NCBI GenBank assembly: GCA_030867875.1
Contig: JAOWCC010001589.1
Coordinates: 80,437,537 to 80,501,536, forward strand
Origin: Actinernus sp. WN-2022
Taxonomy: Eukaryota > Cnidaria > Anthozoa > Actiniaria > Actinernidae
Direction of reading: 5' to 3'
DNA length: 64,000 bases
Program-made: the position numbers and the translations under genes
In this document: piece after piece, positions 19,994 to 30,853 of the stretch
How the letters are laid out: each line of letters begins with the position of its first letter
How positions within the stretch are numbered: the first letter of the stretch is position 1
The notes under the pieces: generated by a model
The model's input: only the letters and a program-made list of their open reading frames with translations
The model's database searches: none
What the model was told of the DNA's origin: nothing

Positions 19994-20212
19994 CTACCCT
20001 GGTCTCGGAGGCTTTCGAGAACGGAGCCGCAAAGCGGTGAGAGGGGAAGAGAGAAGAAAGCCTCTGGTACTCTGGGTGCCAGGGGTTTTGAGAAGATTGG
20101 CGCGGTACGATCAGTCGCGGACTATCAGAGGCTTTCTTATCACTACCCTTCTCACCGCTTCGCTGGTTGATCGCCGTTCTCTTCTCTCCCAACGGAAGAA
20201 AGCCTCTCAATT
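19994..20212. repeat. compound inverted repeats with TACCCTGGT...AAAGCCTCT ends
   Basis: TACCCTGGTCTCGGAGGCTTTC (left) is mirrored by GAAAGCCTCTGGTACTCTGGGT near 20057-20080. A second inverted copy follows (GAGGCTTTCTTATCACTACC...GGAAGAAAGCCTCT). The same end type borders the smaller insertion at 21071-21234. Confidence 0.55.
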
Positions 20213-20300
20213 ACAGTTTTTTTAAAGCTAAAAGATGGGAGTTGGTTTGAATATTTCAAGGGAGTGCGAGGATGATGCATATATAGGAGTGCGTTTTCAA

Positions 20301-20411
20301 AACTCTTGATTATTCGGAACTGGAATACTTACAACACTCACTGGAACACTTATAGAACTGGTGACGTATGTAGTCCAGTTGTAACATGTTCCAGTTCGAT
20401 AATCAAGAGTT
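20301..20411. mobile_element. 111 bp palindromic MITE
   Basis: AACTCTTGATTATTCGGAAC (20301-20320) is mirrored by GTTCGATAATCAAGAGTT (20394-20411). The arms continue inward with TGGAA and TTCCA. No coding capacity. Confidence 0.75.
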
Positions 20412-21070
20412 CTGTATTGTCGTTTACTCTATTAACTATGTTTAGGCCAAGTAAAAAAACGTGTTTATCGCCCCGCGCGCTTCCTTTTTTGAGGCCACCT
20501 CCAGTCGAATAAATAAACATTGAGGAACTGGGCAAATCTTAAGTCAAAACATGGGTTTTTGTCAGCGTTTTGAAACGCAGTACGCGGAAAATCATGGTAT
20601 GCCCGGTCCGTAATAGATAGGCAACTGACCTTACGGGACCTATTTAGCACCTTTGCCTGCGGAGAATTCGATGGTGGGAAAATAACATAAAATAAAATAA
20701 AATTGTACTTGGCCTTATCTATATAGAGGTCAGCATCTATCGCACCAAATTGGCTCTCCCACTAATTTTAGAACTACCGAAACAAACTTCCGAGTCTAGG
20801 TCTATTGATTTTTCTTCAAATCGCGTTTAACAAATTCATCCCCCTTGTATCATGGACGGGGAAGTTATTAAAGAGGTTAATAGCCATACGCATTTGGGTC
20901 TGACCTTTCTTGGAGCAAGCACATTTTAGTTATCCATTCAAAAGCATTTAAGAAATTAAATATTCTCAAATCTATCAAATTTAAATTAAACAGGGCAACT
21001 TTGAACATTTTGTACAAATGCCTTGTTAGATCTAACTTGGAATATGCCGACGTGATTTGGGATAGTTGTA

Positions 21071-21234
21071 CCCTGGTTCCAGAGGGGCTCAGGTACGAAT
21101 ATACTGTAATGTGCCGCGATCGAAAGAGTTTTGATTCCCCGAAGGAGTTTTGTTTTACGTGACGACCGTTGAGCTTGATTTCAGCTGGTCTCGCTTCGCT
21201 CGCCCCGACGATTTCGAGCCTCTGGTATCCAGGG
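21071..21234. mobile_element. 164 bp TA-flanked MITE inside the dead RT ORF
   Basis: CCCTGGTTCCAGAGG at the left is mirrored by CCTCTGGTATCCAGGG at the right, and TA lies on each side. It interrupts the reverse-transcriptase remnant directly after NLEYADVIWDSC. The second-copy equivalent is at about 32591-32754. Confidence 0.75.
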
Positions 21235-21431
21235 TAGGACAGTTGCCGACTGAATCGGATTGTCAGTTGTTAGATGATTCACTGATACGAAGCAGCAAAA
21301 ATAGTCACAGGCGGAACGGAATGAAAGGAACCAGTCGTCAAAGGCTATAGCAAGAACTTGCTTGGGAGAGCCTGAGCTCTAGAAGTATCAACATAAATAG
21401 TTTTATTTTACAAAATAGTAAATGGTTTAAC

Positions 21432-22038
21432 CGGACGGTATAAAACGCAGGTGTGCAGGTGTGCAGGTGTGCAGGTGTGCAGGTGAAAAGTTTCCAGGAA
21501 TTTATATCAAGTTAGTTGTACACTTGTACACAACCTACTGGAGTCAGTAAACAAACAACACCCGAGTCTATCATATGCCATGACGTCATCAGTCACGTGA
21601 CCCGTGCGCTAAAATCAGTAAAGGTTGGTACACACCAGGCGTCACGATGCAGCGCCAATTCATAATGTTAATAATCAAACAGCTATCACACAATCTATGT
21701 CGTATGTTATCTTGCTTCACTAAGACAGTGACAGGGCATGCTCGATTTTCCCACGGGTCACGTGACTGATGACGTCATGGCATATGATAGACTCGGGTGT
21801 TTTTTGTTTACTCTAGTAGGTTGCTGTGTACAAGTTTGGTTCAGATATTCCGTGTTGTTAAGGATAAATGCTCGATTTTTCCACGGGTCACGTGACTGAT
21901 GACGTCATGGCATTTGATAGACTGGTGTTGTTTGTTTACTGACTCCAGTAGGTTGTGTACAAGTGTACAACTAACTTGATATAAATTCCTGGAAACTTTT
22001 CACCTGCACACCTGCACACCTGCGTTTTATACCGTCCG
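21432..22038. mobile_element. 607 bp foldback MITE with 9-bp target duplication (MULE-like)
   Basis: The ends CGGACGGTATAAAACGC and GCGTTTTATACCGTCCG are perfect inverted repeats, and imperfect arms extend for nearly 190 bp (GTGTGCAGGT tandem words, ACAACCTACTGGAGTCAGTA, CATGACGTCATCAGTCACGTGA). The 9 bp TGGTTTAAC is duplicated on both sides (21423-21431 and 22039-22047). Long arms plus a 9-bp duplication suit the Mutator-like superfamily. It splits the RT frame cleanly. The copy at 32951-33557 has the same length. Confidence 0.85.
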
Positions 22039-22789
22039 TGGTTTAACTCCTTCTTTCTACATGGTCTTCTTCCCCCTTTAGTGTGTACACAATCTCGGTA
22101 TCCTCCGAGGTCTGGTAATGATTTTTGTCTAATGCCCGTGAGAACAAATAGATTTGCAAATTCTTTTTTTCCTTCTACTATGAAATGTTGGAACAATCTT
22201 GATACAGTCTTGAGAAACCTTGGTAGCCTCCTTGACTTCAAACATAAACTTAAGAATTCTCTTTTTAATCATAAATATAACAAACTGTATGATGTCTATA
22301 CGTCTATACTTCATTCACGTCTAAGGCTAGGTGCTCACGGTTTAAACGATTATTTATACCGTATTAACTGTTCTAATTCTCCTTTGTACGTGTCATTGTG
22401 CCGGGTCAGTTCTGGGATTGAAACAGCAAAACATTTATTTTTAGTCTGCATGTCCCAACCATGCTGCTCTTTGCCTCGGCTACTCGCCTTTTGGGTAATA
22501 TTTGGGTTGAAGCTACTTGTCTAGTGATACTTCAGTGAATTTTAAAACTAAATCTCAGTTTTTTTGTAGAGTTCAAAGTTTCATTATTGACACTGGGAGA
22601 TTCACTGCTTCAACGTAATTTTTTGTTTTGTATACTCTTTCTTTTTCTATATTGTAGGCCATTCTCAAATTCCTATGTAAAACCCCTTGATTAGCGCACA
22701 ATAGTGCTGCTCTTGGGGGAAACGTAGCCGGAAAATATGTTTAAATAAAAATAAAAAAACTATACCGAAACAACGCGGCCTCTCATTTT

Positions 22790-23035
22790 GTAAATAGTAA
22801 AAAAAAATCTGAATTTCTAACGGGACCTGAAACAACCATAGATTAAAGCTGATCAAAGCCAGGACCCGGCTAAACCACAGATCGAATTGGAATTTAGCGT
22901 GTTGGTTTTTGTGGAGGGAGGAAAACCGGCCAGGATCCGGAAAAAACCCTCGGAGCAATGGCGAGATACCAACAAACTCAACTCACATATGGCGCCACGT
23001 CCGGGGATCGAACCTGGGCCACAGAGGTGAGAGCC
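22790..23035 (-). repeat. SINE, GTGAGTTGAGTTTGTTGGTA family (tRNA-like head)
   Basis: On the minus strand: a tRNA-like B box within GGTTCGATCCCCGG, then GTGAGTTGAGTTTGTTGGTA, TTTTTTCCGGATCCTGGCCGG and AATTTAGCGTGTTGGTTTTT (listed by strand landmarks). A related copy on the plus strand is at 55040-55425, and the duplicate segment carries the same copy at about 34310-34545. Confidence 0.65.
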
Positions 23036-23373
23036 TTAGTACTAGAAATAAAGCTATAAAATAGACCAGACACATTTTAGTAAATGCCGTTTTCTTTATT
23101 GATTAAACATATTGTAAGTGGTAAATACAGCGCTCAAATGTAATCACTCTAACCACTAGAGAGAACCTGTCGTATGAGTGTGCATGAACATTTTGCGGAT
23201 CGTGACTTTGAATTGGCCAACTTCGAAATGGCCAACTTCGAAATGGCTACCGCACTTTTTCTTCCTCTCTCGGCATGCAATCACACTCGACGAAATCCAC
23301 TCGAGGCTAACAACTTTGCCAGTCTTTCCGAAACTGAAAAACTCGACTACGGCGAAATGATGAATATTTAATT

Positions 23374-23575
23374 TTAATATATAATTATCGATGAAATACC
23401 AGTGTATATTTTTTTTCAAAAAAGTTATATCTTCACACGTGAAGATATAAATTAAATAATATCTTCACACGTGAAGATATCACTTTTGAAATTATTAAAA
23501 TTACTGGCTTTTAAAAATTTCTAGCCTTTTTAGGAAGAAATGAAAACTGGTATTTCATCGACAATTATATATTAA
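23374..23575. mobile_element. 202 bp MITE with paired ATATCTTCACACGTGAAGATAT palindromes
   Basis: Inverted ends TTAATATATAATTATCGATG and its mirror TCGACAATTATATATTAA extend through ATACCAGT/ACTGGTAT. Inside are two copies of a perfect 22-bp palindrome centred on CACGTG (near 23430 and 23468). Duplicate at ~34888-35091. Confidence 0.8.
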
Positions 23576-23767
23576 ATAGAATACCACATGGCCGCTTGGA
23601 GAACGTATTTTATCTTCTCGTGTTGATGAAGTATCTTACTCGTTCGCTGCGCTCACTCGAAAGATATTTATCAACACTTGCACTCGAAGATAAAATCCGT
23701 ATCTCCGCGCTGCCATGTAATATCCTCTATTTATTACATACTGCGATTTTAATGGGTACAGGTATAT

Positions 23768-24140
23768 CGCTAGTCATGAAGTTGCTAGTTGTATGTTAGG
23801 ATTTGGATTAGCGGCGATGTATTTCTAAAACCCAAAATTAGCGACTAGCTCTAAACACCCTAAATTAGTTAGCCATGCACCCGGTGTTGACGCCGTTAGG
23901 GTATTTTTAAATGTAGGGTTAGGATTTGCAGTAGTTCATATATATATAGGGAGAACGGAGAAGCATGTGTCGTTTTTTAATAGACAATAGTGATCTAGCC
24001 CTAAAAACTCATATTAGTGACTAGCTCTAAACACCATAAATTCAGTGAGCTAAATGAGGAGCACCCGTTGTTGACGGTTAGGGTATTTTTAAATGTAGGG
24101 TTAGGATTTTGGATTCGCAACTAGCAACTTCATGACTAGC
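23768..24140. mobile_element. ~370 bp MITE, GCTAGTCATGAAGTTGCTAG ends
   Basis: GCTAGTCATGAAGTTGCTAG at the left is mirrored by CTAGCAACTTCATGACTAGC at the right. Inside, the phrase GACTAGCTCTAAACACC followed by GTTAGGGTATTTTTAAATGT occurs twice as direct repeats. Duplicate at ~35285-35658. Confidence 0.8.
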
Positions 24141-26367
24141 ATATTTACCACACTCGATTTTAATACGTATGGAATCATTCATACGAAAACCCGCTTCAAA
24201 TTTTTCCTTTTTCACACGTGCAAAAAGCTTTCCGTCCAATCAGAAAACACTAGTGTACTTGTCAAAACGTACCGGGATGTTGAGATCGGAGGCACCACTT
24301 TCGTTCACTACGAAAGTTGGAGGTTTTGACTTTCTTTATAAATAGTGTAATCTTGATCTTAAACATAGCGATGTGAAAACTTCTAAGTCGATTGAGGAGC
24401 AAAAACTTATGAGCAAAAACTTAGAGAAACCAACATCAAAAGTTACTCTATTTACATAATTTCATAAGAGACAAAGAGGAAGCACAAAATCCCGGAAAAC
24501 CTGACGAAATTCTACCGAAAGAACTCATTTTGCCAACAGATATTGAGATAATCTATGTGAAATCATTCTTAGCGTCAAAAGAAAATACGGCGAATATTAC
24601 GAGCTTTCACTCTTTCGAGGAGTGATTTCAACTTCCATGGAGCATAGATATTTTTAAAAATCGTAAATATTATGCGATTGAAGAGAAAACCTACAAGTCG
24701 TGGAGATGTCTGGAAACTCGTAGCAAACAACTTCGAAAAAACAGGTAAACTTATAGACCTAATGCAATAGACCAGTTCACGGTTAATTTCGACATTTTGA
24801 AAGGAGTGCAAACATGGTGCGAAATAAAGTGTTTGTATGGGAATCAGATGCCAAATAAAATCCGTAAAATCGAATTTCTGAAATATTCTTCATATACAAA
24901 ACTGGTAAACTGAGATTAACCAATGGCAATTTGAGGGATGTAGCTGTGCTGGGAAGCGTGCAATCGTGTTTTCAATTTTCCATACATTTGTCTGTAACAA
25001 CGAGTCAAAGTTCGCCTTCATGATTTTGCACACGCGTTGTTTTAAAGAAAACTATAGTCATTTGCCACAAGAAATATTCAAGTTGTTCAGTGTTCTACTG
25101 GTCTGAATTTCATCATGTACAACGGCCTTGACAGCCTTGAAATTGCAAGGGTTTGTGCTGATCTCTCCATGCCAATCTAACACTGTTTTGACGGCTATTG
25201 TTCCGGCGAGTGAAAAGTACAGGCCAGGTCACTTCTTGTTTACCTGTGAACCCTAGCTCTAGGTGAGTGAGAACCCGTTGTTTACCTGTGAACTCGTCCA
25301 ATGGTTAGGGTTGGGGTTAGGATTTGTCTTAGAATTCACAACCTGACCTGTATAACCACAGGCAGCCCAGACTCGACATATATTTCCCGCCTTTTGGGTT
25401 ACCTGTGGTATGTTTCATAAGCGATCTCGGAAGAGTTTACATAATTGCTCCTTGTGAATTCTCTTTTCCGATTCCTACGAAATAAATCTTCAATAATAAA
25501 AGATTGATACTTAATGAAGTTTTGTGAGTGGTTTTGGGGTGATTTGGGGACTTCTGAAGCAGTTTATTACGCCTCGAGGTTTTGACCGTTGGCCGCGTGT
25601 CTACCTCATAGCTACAAATATACACTGTTAATTCAACGGGGAGAATGTGTTGGTCGGGGCGGGGGTACTCCTGTTTGTGTATGTGCCGCAGGGGTGGGTC
25701 AGGGTTTTGAGCTCTGTTTGGGCAGATCAGGGTCAGGATTTGAGTTTAATTTGGGTGCAGTCAGGGTCGGGGTTCAGTATTTTTTAGGCAGCTAGGGTTC
25801 ATTTTTTAGCTACATTCTGTTGTTTTTTTCCCAAAAAAGGGCAATCAGGGTTTTGGAGCTCGGATTTTGGGTCAAACAGGGTCAGGGTTTGAGCCTCTTG
25901 GCCTCACATACATACCCAATTTTCATGTAAGTACCCCCACCCTCCCCGGATTATAGTCGATCGTATAACTTTTAATAGACGGTGGTTTAATTTCGCTTTT
26001 AGCAATATTTGTTTCGATCATTATGGTAATCGCTGGAAGTAAGTCTCTCAGCACTCAAGTGATTGGCATTTAAATACATAATGTGCGTAAAATGTGCCAG
26101 AATAATTCTAAAACGTAGAGAAAAATGAGTTAGGTTTTTACACTCTTGCATTTGTGCAAAGAGCTTTAAAAGTTTCAAATATAAATAATAAGAAAACAGA
26201 AAACGGCTCTTTCAGAAAGACTGATGGTATGTGTACACTAAAAGAACAGATATTAATGTGATCTACGATGGTTACATTCTTTCCGTTGAGGGTCTTTTCA
26301 GTGTCAAGATTCTGCACATACTGCGTTGGCGGCAATTTAAAACGCTGTCAAACAGTTGATCAGTCGA
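24141..26367. other. intergenic DNA with repeat remnants
   Basis: No host gene is recognised. At 24680-24900 (plus) a frame reading RKPTSRGDVWKLVANNF is weakly like SANT/trihelix-type domains found in some mobile elements. It stays open for ~78 codons in the second copy (36193-36429) but is broken here by one missing base. 25230-25345 is a truncated SINE body. 25640-25900 is G-rich with GGGTCAGGGTT words. Confidence 0.4.
25230..25345 (+). repeat. truncated SINE body with GGTTAGGGTT motif
   Basis: CTTGTTTACCTGTGAACCCT, AGCTCTAGGTGAGTGAGAACCC and GGTTAGGGTTGGGGTTAGGA match the 3' body of the SINE at 54686-54966. The tRNA-like head is missing. Duplicate at about 36755-36865. Confidence 0.65.
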
Positions 26368-26650
26368 ACCATAGTTAATAGAGTGGAATGGTTAGGAAAC
26401 TCAGGGACCTTCTTTGTTATAGGTCTTTGTTAGCTTTTTTCAACCACTACCGTGCACAAAACACAATAGAAATTCCAACATGTTAATCAATCTGCCAATA
26501 GAAACGTGTGAGTTCAGTCGTTCAGGGAACGCTAATGAACTATGATCGTGCAATCTTTTGTCTTACCCCTCCAAACCTAAATCGCAGCGCCTTTGTTAGC
26601 CCTTTTGAAGTTTGCCGGGTTTCCTAACCATTCCACTCTATTAACTATGG
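26368..26650. mobile_element. 283 bp MITE, ACCATAGTTAATAGAGTGGA ends
   Basis: ACCATAGTTAATAGAGTGGA (plus ATGGTTAGGAAAC) is mirrored by GTTTCCTAACCAT and TCCACTCTATTAACTATGGT, giving ~33 bp perfect ends. Duplicate at 37887-38166. A minimal end-to-end derivative occurs at 58677-58711. Confidence 0.85.
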
Positions 26651-27043
26651 TCGAACTTGAAAGCAAACAGTTCGTCCAACATTATTTTGATCAAGCAAAC
26701 GTTGGTCCAATATCGTCCAACGTGACAAACTAACGGACAATGTTGGATCTAATATTGTTCCGATAGTTTGGCCAGAACTTAACTTCTACTTGCCGAACTG
26801 AAACCGTTGCAGTAACTTATCTCGCTTTAATTTTATTGCTTGTTTGTTACCCAGTACAATTTTAACTCACAATGGTACAGCGAGAGCAAATTATAAGAGT
26901 ATGGCAGCATTTATTTATTTATTTATTTATTTATATATCATAATTCGCAAAGCTAATGCGCATCACTGCGAATATATAAAATAAATTATGAAGAACAAAA
27001 CAAACGAAATTAAACCAAATATGAATAAAACATTGGCGGTTTG

Positions 27044-27451
27044 CTAGACACGTAATTCAAGTAGTGCAGACTTAAATGCACTGAGTGTCTGCATCTCGAT
27101 GACATAGTCCGGAAGCAAGTTCCAATCCTTTATGGTTCTTGTGAAAAAGCTGTATTTATAAGTATTGCTAGAACTACCCATATTAATGAAGCGCACAGGG
27201 TGACACGATCGCGTTACACGGGTAGGTTTCTGAATGTATGAAGGAAGCTCAATAGATGTCAGGCCGTTCACGATTTTATAAAAGATAATTAACCTAGCAA
27301 ACTTTCTGCGCATTTCTAAAGTTGGCCAGTTCATTTCTAAAGTTGGCCAGTTCAATTCACCTTGTGAACTCTCTCCGACACCTTGTAATAAGCTGCTGGT
27401 TCCTTTCCATATGCCGCGATCGCTAAAAAAGGTACCCAGAGATTGTAGCAA
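27044..27451 (-). pseudogene. non-LTR retrotransposon ORF2 C-terminal fragment (copy A)
   Basis: The minus strand reads LNWPTLEMNWPTLEMRRKFA, RLIIFYKIVNGL, LPSYIQKPTRVTRSCHPVRF and TIKDWNLLPDYVIEMQTLSA. This is the standard tail of CR1/jockey-like ORF2 proteins. The heptad NWPTLEM is doubled by a 21-bp tandem duplication. The upstream RT domain is absent; the 5' end merges into an 83 bp tandem repeat, so it is a 5'-truncated dead copy. The same fragment is at 38565-38972. Confidence 0.75.
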
Positions 27452-27692
27452 TCAAATCAGTGGAAACCGGTAGTACAACTTACAATAGTTATATCGCTGC
27501 GATCGCTGAAAAAAGTACTCCGTGATAGTAGCGATCAAATCAGTGGAAACCGGTAGTACAACTTACAATAGTTCTATCGCTGCGATCGCTGAAACAAATA
27601 CTGAGATTATAGCGATCATATCAGTGGAAACCGGTAGTACGACAATAGTTCTATCGCTCACAACGACCGCCGATCCCCCCCCCCCCCCCCCG
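27416..27692. repeat. 83 bp tandem repeat ending in a 17-C run (copy A)
   Basis: GCGATCGCT starts units at 27416, 27499 and 27582. Each unit carries AGTGGAAACCGGTAGTAC and CAATAGTT.TATCGCT. The array ends in an uninterrupted run of 17 C followed by GGGTCC. The counterpart at ~38937-39225 has a 30-C run, so the tract is length-variable. Confidence 0.85.
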
Positions 27693-28884
27693 GGTCCTTT
27701 TTCTCGGCGATCACAGCAATCATTCGGAAAACAGCATTCAGTTTGAAAAAAAACAACGAATTAATGTGGAGTAACAGTTTCAGTATTTTTACACATAATT
27801 GCAGAAATTAAAACAAACTAAAACATGGCATTTATGTCGACCGTTATGCTTTGCGCGTAACGACGATATAATTTAGTAGTGCTTTTAGGTATGCAACAAT
27901 AGCTATACCATCACAAAGCAGTCAACAATCTTTGGTTTTACGAATAAGGATGTAAAGTCGTCGTTAGGTCGTAGATTATCAGTCGTACCAGACTGTCATG
28001 AGTTACCGACGTTAAATAACGTTGCTATTTAATATACGTTCGCTTTACTGCGAGTTATTTGTAATGAAAGTTGCGCACCACCGGTCGCGCGCGCCCTTAT
28101 TTGTTGAGGGATCTAATTTGGATAAAAATCATTAATAAATCAGATAGTTCACTCGTATTTTCAATACCTATAGGCCTGAACAAATACACAGCCCTTGTGC
28201 TCACTGTGAAAATGACTTTGCAGTAGCTATCGTGCACAAGCCTCTGCATGCAGGTATACGTTTTTTTTTACGTTTTGATGGTTTCTTTTATTGGGGTTCT
28301 TTTGAAATGTTTTGAACAAACATCAAATTAAAATACTCTTATTTGCTTTCTTGTGTGCTACGTAAGGCAGTTTTCTACTATACTGGCTTTTTACCCGAAG
28401 GCAATCAAGAAATACGGCCGGTAACAAAATAGCAATCAATGATCTAACGCTGAAAGTTACGGATGAAGGCGTTGAATAATACATACATCTTGCTGGATTA
28501 AGGTCTGATCGATTAACTTTAACTTCGTCATGCCTGTCAAACATGTTGTTTACCCATTGGCAAAATAAACGCGATTTTGTTTCTGCTAGTTTTTGCTTTT
28601 CTGCTTGAAATGTTCATGTCACATCACATATGCAAACCCGTCTGCTTTATCAGTGTTTATCATCACATATCTACACCCTTCATCAGTGCTTATCATCATA
28701 TAGTTCCCAAGGGTTATAGGCACTTTAATGACGGATGAGTTGGAGAACAAATAATGTCGTGTGGTGCAGCGTAGCGTAACGATACGGTGAGAGGGGGGTG
28801 TGACTCCTGACATCCAAGTAGAATGCCCCCCCTCGTGATCATAGAAACGTTCGCTATAAATTATAACTACATCTGCTTGATTTG
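27693..28884. other. ABCC10 3' flank, no gene recognised (copy A)
   Basis: AT-rich sequence downstream of the copy-A ABCC10 stop codon; the 3' UTR should be in its right part. A TTATCATCACATAT direct repeat occurs near 28655-28700. The corresponding copy-B sequence (39226-40416) differs here by several small indels and substitutions. Confidence 0.5.
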
Positions 28885-29014
28885 CTAGCTGTTGTGTACG
28901 AGACTGGAGAACAAAGATCTTCTATCGGCCAGGAGTTCAGCTGGGCTGTCAAACTCGGCAACAGTCCCCCGATCCATCACCAGCACGCGGTCACTATCCA
29001 TAATAGTGTCAATT
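28885..29014 (-). CDS. ABCC10: ABCC10 terminal exon, duplicate (copy A)
   Basis: 130 bp after acceptor ctcctag, encoding [20 protein letters not shown] through LFSSLVHNS and a TAG stop. It matches the main copy at 40417-40546 except that Ser replaces Tyr (LFSSL versus LFYSL). The reading frame is intact. No upstream exons beyond the next one exist in this copy, so it cannot make a full transporter as assembled. Confidence 0.85.
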
Positions 29015-29067
29015 CTAGGAGTTAAGATAACATGTCGTATAATACACAACATTACAGCTAATTCACT

Positions 29068-29220
29068 CTTTTCACCTGGTGGCCATCTTGGATTCAAAGC
29101 GAGGCAATCCTTTATTTTTGCGAGGCTAACCTCGTTGCGATATTCCCTCAGTGCGAGGCTAACCTAACAAAAACAAAGGATTGCATCGCTTTGAATCCAA
29201 GTTGGCCACTAGGTGAAAAG
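29068..29220. mobile_element. 153 bp hairpin MITE in the last ABCC10 intron (copy A)
   Basis: CTTTTCACCTGGTGGCCATC and TTGGATTCAAAGCGAGGCAA are mirrored by TTGCATCGCTTTGAATCCAA and GGCCACTAGGTGAAAAG. Arms of about 60 bp with few mismatches surround GCGAGGCTAACCTCG direct repeats. The copy-B equivalent is 40600-40752. Confidence 0.8.
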
Positions 29221-29361
29221 AATGAATACGTCCTATAGCATGTGATGCTCTCGTAATCCCGCTTATAACTACTGGGTTTATATATAGATAATATAACTTT
29301 ATTAGTTCCTCGTACAAAGATGGGCATATTGCTAATAACAATAGCAATAGTAGTACAAGTG

Positions 29362-29760
29362 ATAAACCCACAACATGAATACTTGGTTTGGAACCTTTAC
29401 CCCTTTAAACAAGTGATAGAAATTAAACCACATCATGAATACTTGGTTTGGAACCTTTACCCCTTTAAACTTGTAAGTGATAGAAATTAAACCACAACAT
29501 GAATACTTGCAGGGTTCGAAATTCATTTTCAAAGAAAGAAGCAAAAAGTTGCTTCGGGTTTGAAACCTACAAGCAAAACCAAATATCAACAAGCTAAAAA
29601 CTGAAACAAGTTTTAATGTACCTGGTGCCTAATACAAGCACAAAAATGCCAGTTCATTTATTTTTTACCAGCAAATCGGTAAATCAACTCGCATTTTGCC
29701 AGTTTGCTTGTGCCAATTTCGAACCCTGACTTGGTTTGGAACCTTTAGAAGTCTTACATA
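29362..29760. repeat. 66 bp direct repeats interrupted by a hAT-like MITE (copy A)
   Basis: The unit ACATGAATACTTGGTTTGGA plus ACCTTTACCCCTTTAAAC occurs at ~29375 and ~29441, and a third begins at ~29498 but is broken after GAATACTTG by the insertion at 29510-29728, resuming with ACTTGGTTTGGAACC. This gives the exact insertion point. Confidence 0.85.
29510..29728. mobile_element. 219 bp hAT-like MITE with 5-bp target duplication
   Basis: CAGGGTTCGAAATT at the left is mirrored by AATTTCGAACCCTG at the right. ACTTG flanks both sides (29505-29509 and 29729-29733), and the interrupted tandem unit confirms it as a true 5-bp target duplication. CAGGG ends fit hAT-like elements. The copy-B insertion (41030-41248) is at the same site, so insertion preceded the two copies' divergence. 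Confidence 0.85.
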
Positions 29761-30039
29761 TTTCATAGTACTTCTGTTTCGAGAATAGAGCCTGCAATAT
29801 CTGACTTCAGGCTTAGATATGTTTGTTTCTACAGCCGATGTTGTAAAAGTATGAAAAGGTACGTAGCATAATAAGGTACAGTTATGACATGAAATTGAAA
29901 TGGCTTCCCCGCACTCTGCCTTTCTAACCCAATCAAATTGCAGAGTTAAGTATAACAAACTTACGGTGCAGCCGTATTTCTTCCACACTGACACGAAATC
30001 AGCTCCGAGAAAACAACAGTAAAAACGTTTTTGTTGAAT

Positions 30040-30655
30040 TAGGCCTTTTGCAGGAAACCCTTACGTGCTGATATACCACTTCAATAAGCCCTTTGCAGCT
30101 AACAAATCACGTGGTTGAACTGGAGAGCAAAAAATATCTGACTTCATTTATTCAAAGGCCTTGTACGAGATCGGTAGTGTTATTAGCAAAACCTATTTGT
30201 AAATGCTATTTTCGATCTACCAAAAACTGCGTTTTAAAGATAGCTTGCTCTTCAACATCCATGGTAACGCCTTTCCCATGGGGATCACGAGCTCAATTCA
30301 TTCGTTAAGGAAGTATTATATCAGCACGTGACTGTTAGCTGAAAAGGGTGATATCTAGCTTGAGTTGAGACAGTTTAGTTACCAGCCTCCATGCGAGACT
30401 GAGGCTTGGTTACCTTTCAAGGACTACGAATACTAAGCACGTGATACCATGGGAATAGCTTTTTCTGGATGGCAAACAATCTTCAAAACGCTGTCTTAGG
30501 AAGATCGACAATCGATTGGAGGTGGAAAATAACATTTACAAACATGTTTTGCTAATAACACTACTGATCTCGTACAAGTGCCTTTAAATAAATGAAGTCA
30601 GCTATGTTTTGCCATCCAATACAACGACATGATTATATCCTTCACAAGGCCATTA
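30040..30655. repeat. dispersed ~300 bp repeat, two copies in inverted orientation
   Basis: 30040-30352 contains GACTTCATTTATTCAAAGGC, GAGATCGGTAGTGTTATTAG and TATTATATCAGCACGTGACT. 30420-30655 carries the same words on the other strand. Further copies lie at 48233-48520 and 50290-50550, and in copy B at ~41575-42170. No coding capacity; end structure suggests a non-autonomous element. Confidence 0.75.
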
Positions 30656-30691
30656 ATATAATCATTATTAATGACAGTTCTCTGCCGTTTA

Positions 30692-30853
<162 letters not shown>

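Larger units (their letters stand above)
20880..22480 (+). pseudogene. non-LTR retrotransposon ORF2 C-terminus, split by two nested insertions
   Basis: Plus-strand pieces read SHTHLGL, FKKLNILKSIKFKLNRATLN, NLEYADVIWDSC, then after an insertion MKGTSRQRL-QELAWESLSS, and after a second insertion VRTNRFANSFFPSTMKCWNN, FKHKLKNSLFN and RLRLGAHGLNDYLYRINC. This is the order of the post-RT region of cnidarian non-LTR elements, ending in a Cys/His-like C..C...H...C stretch. Frameshifts and stops make it dead. A TA-flanked MITE (21071-21234) and a 607 bp foldback element (21432-22038) interrupt it. A second copy follows the assembly gap at 32541. Confidence 0.75.
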
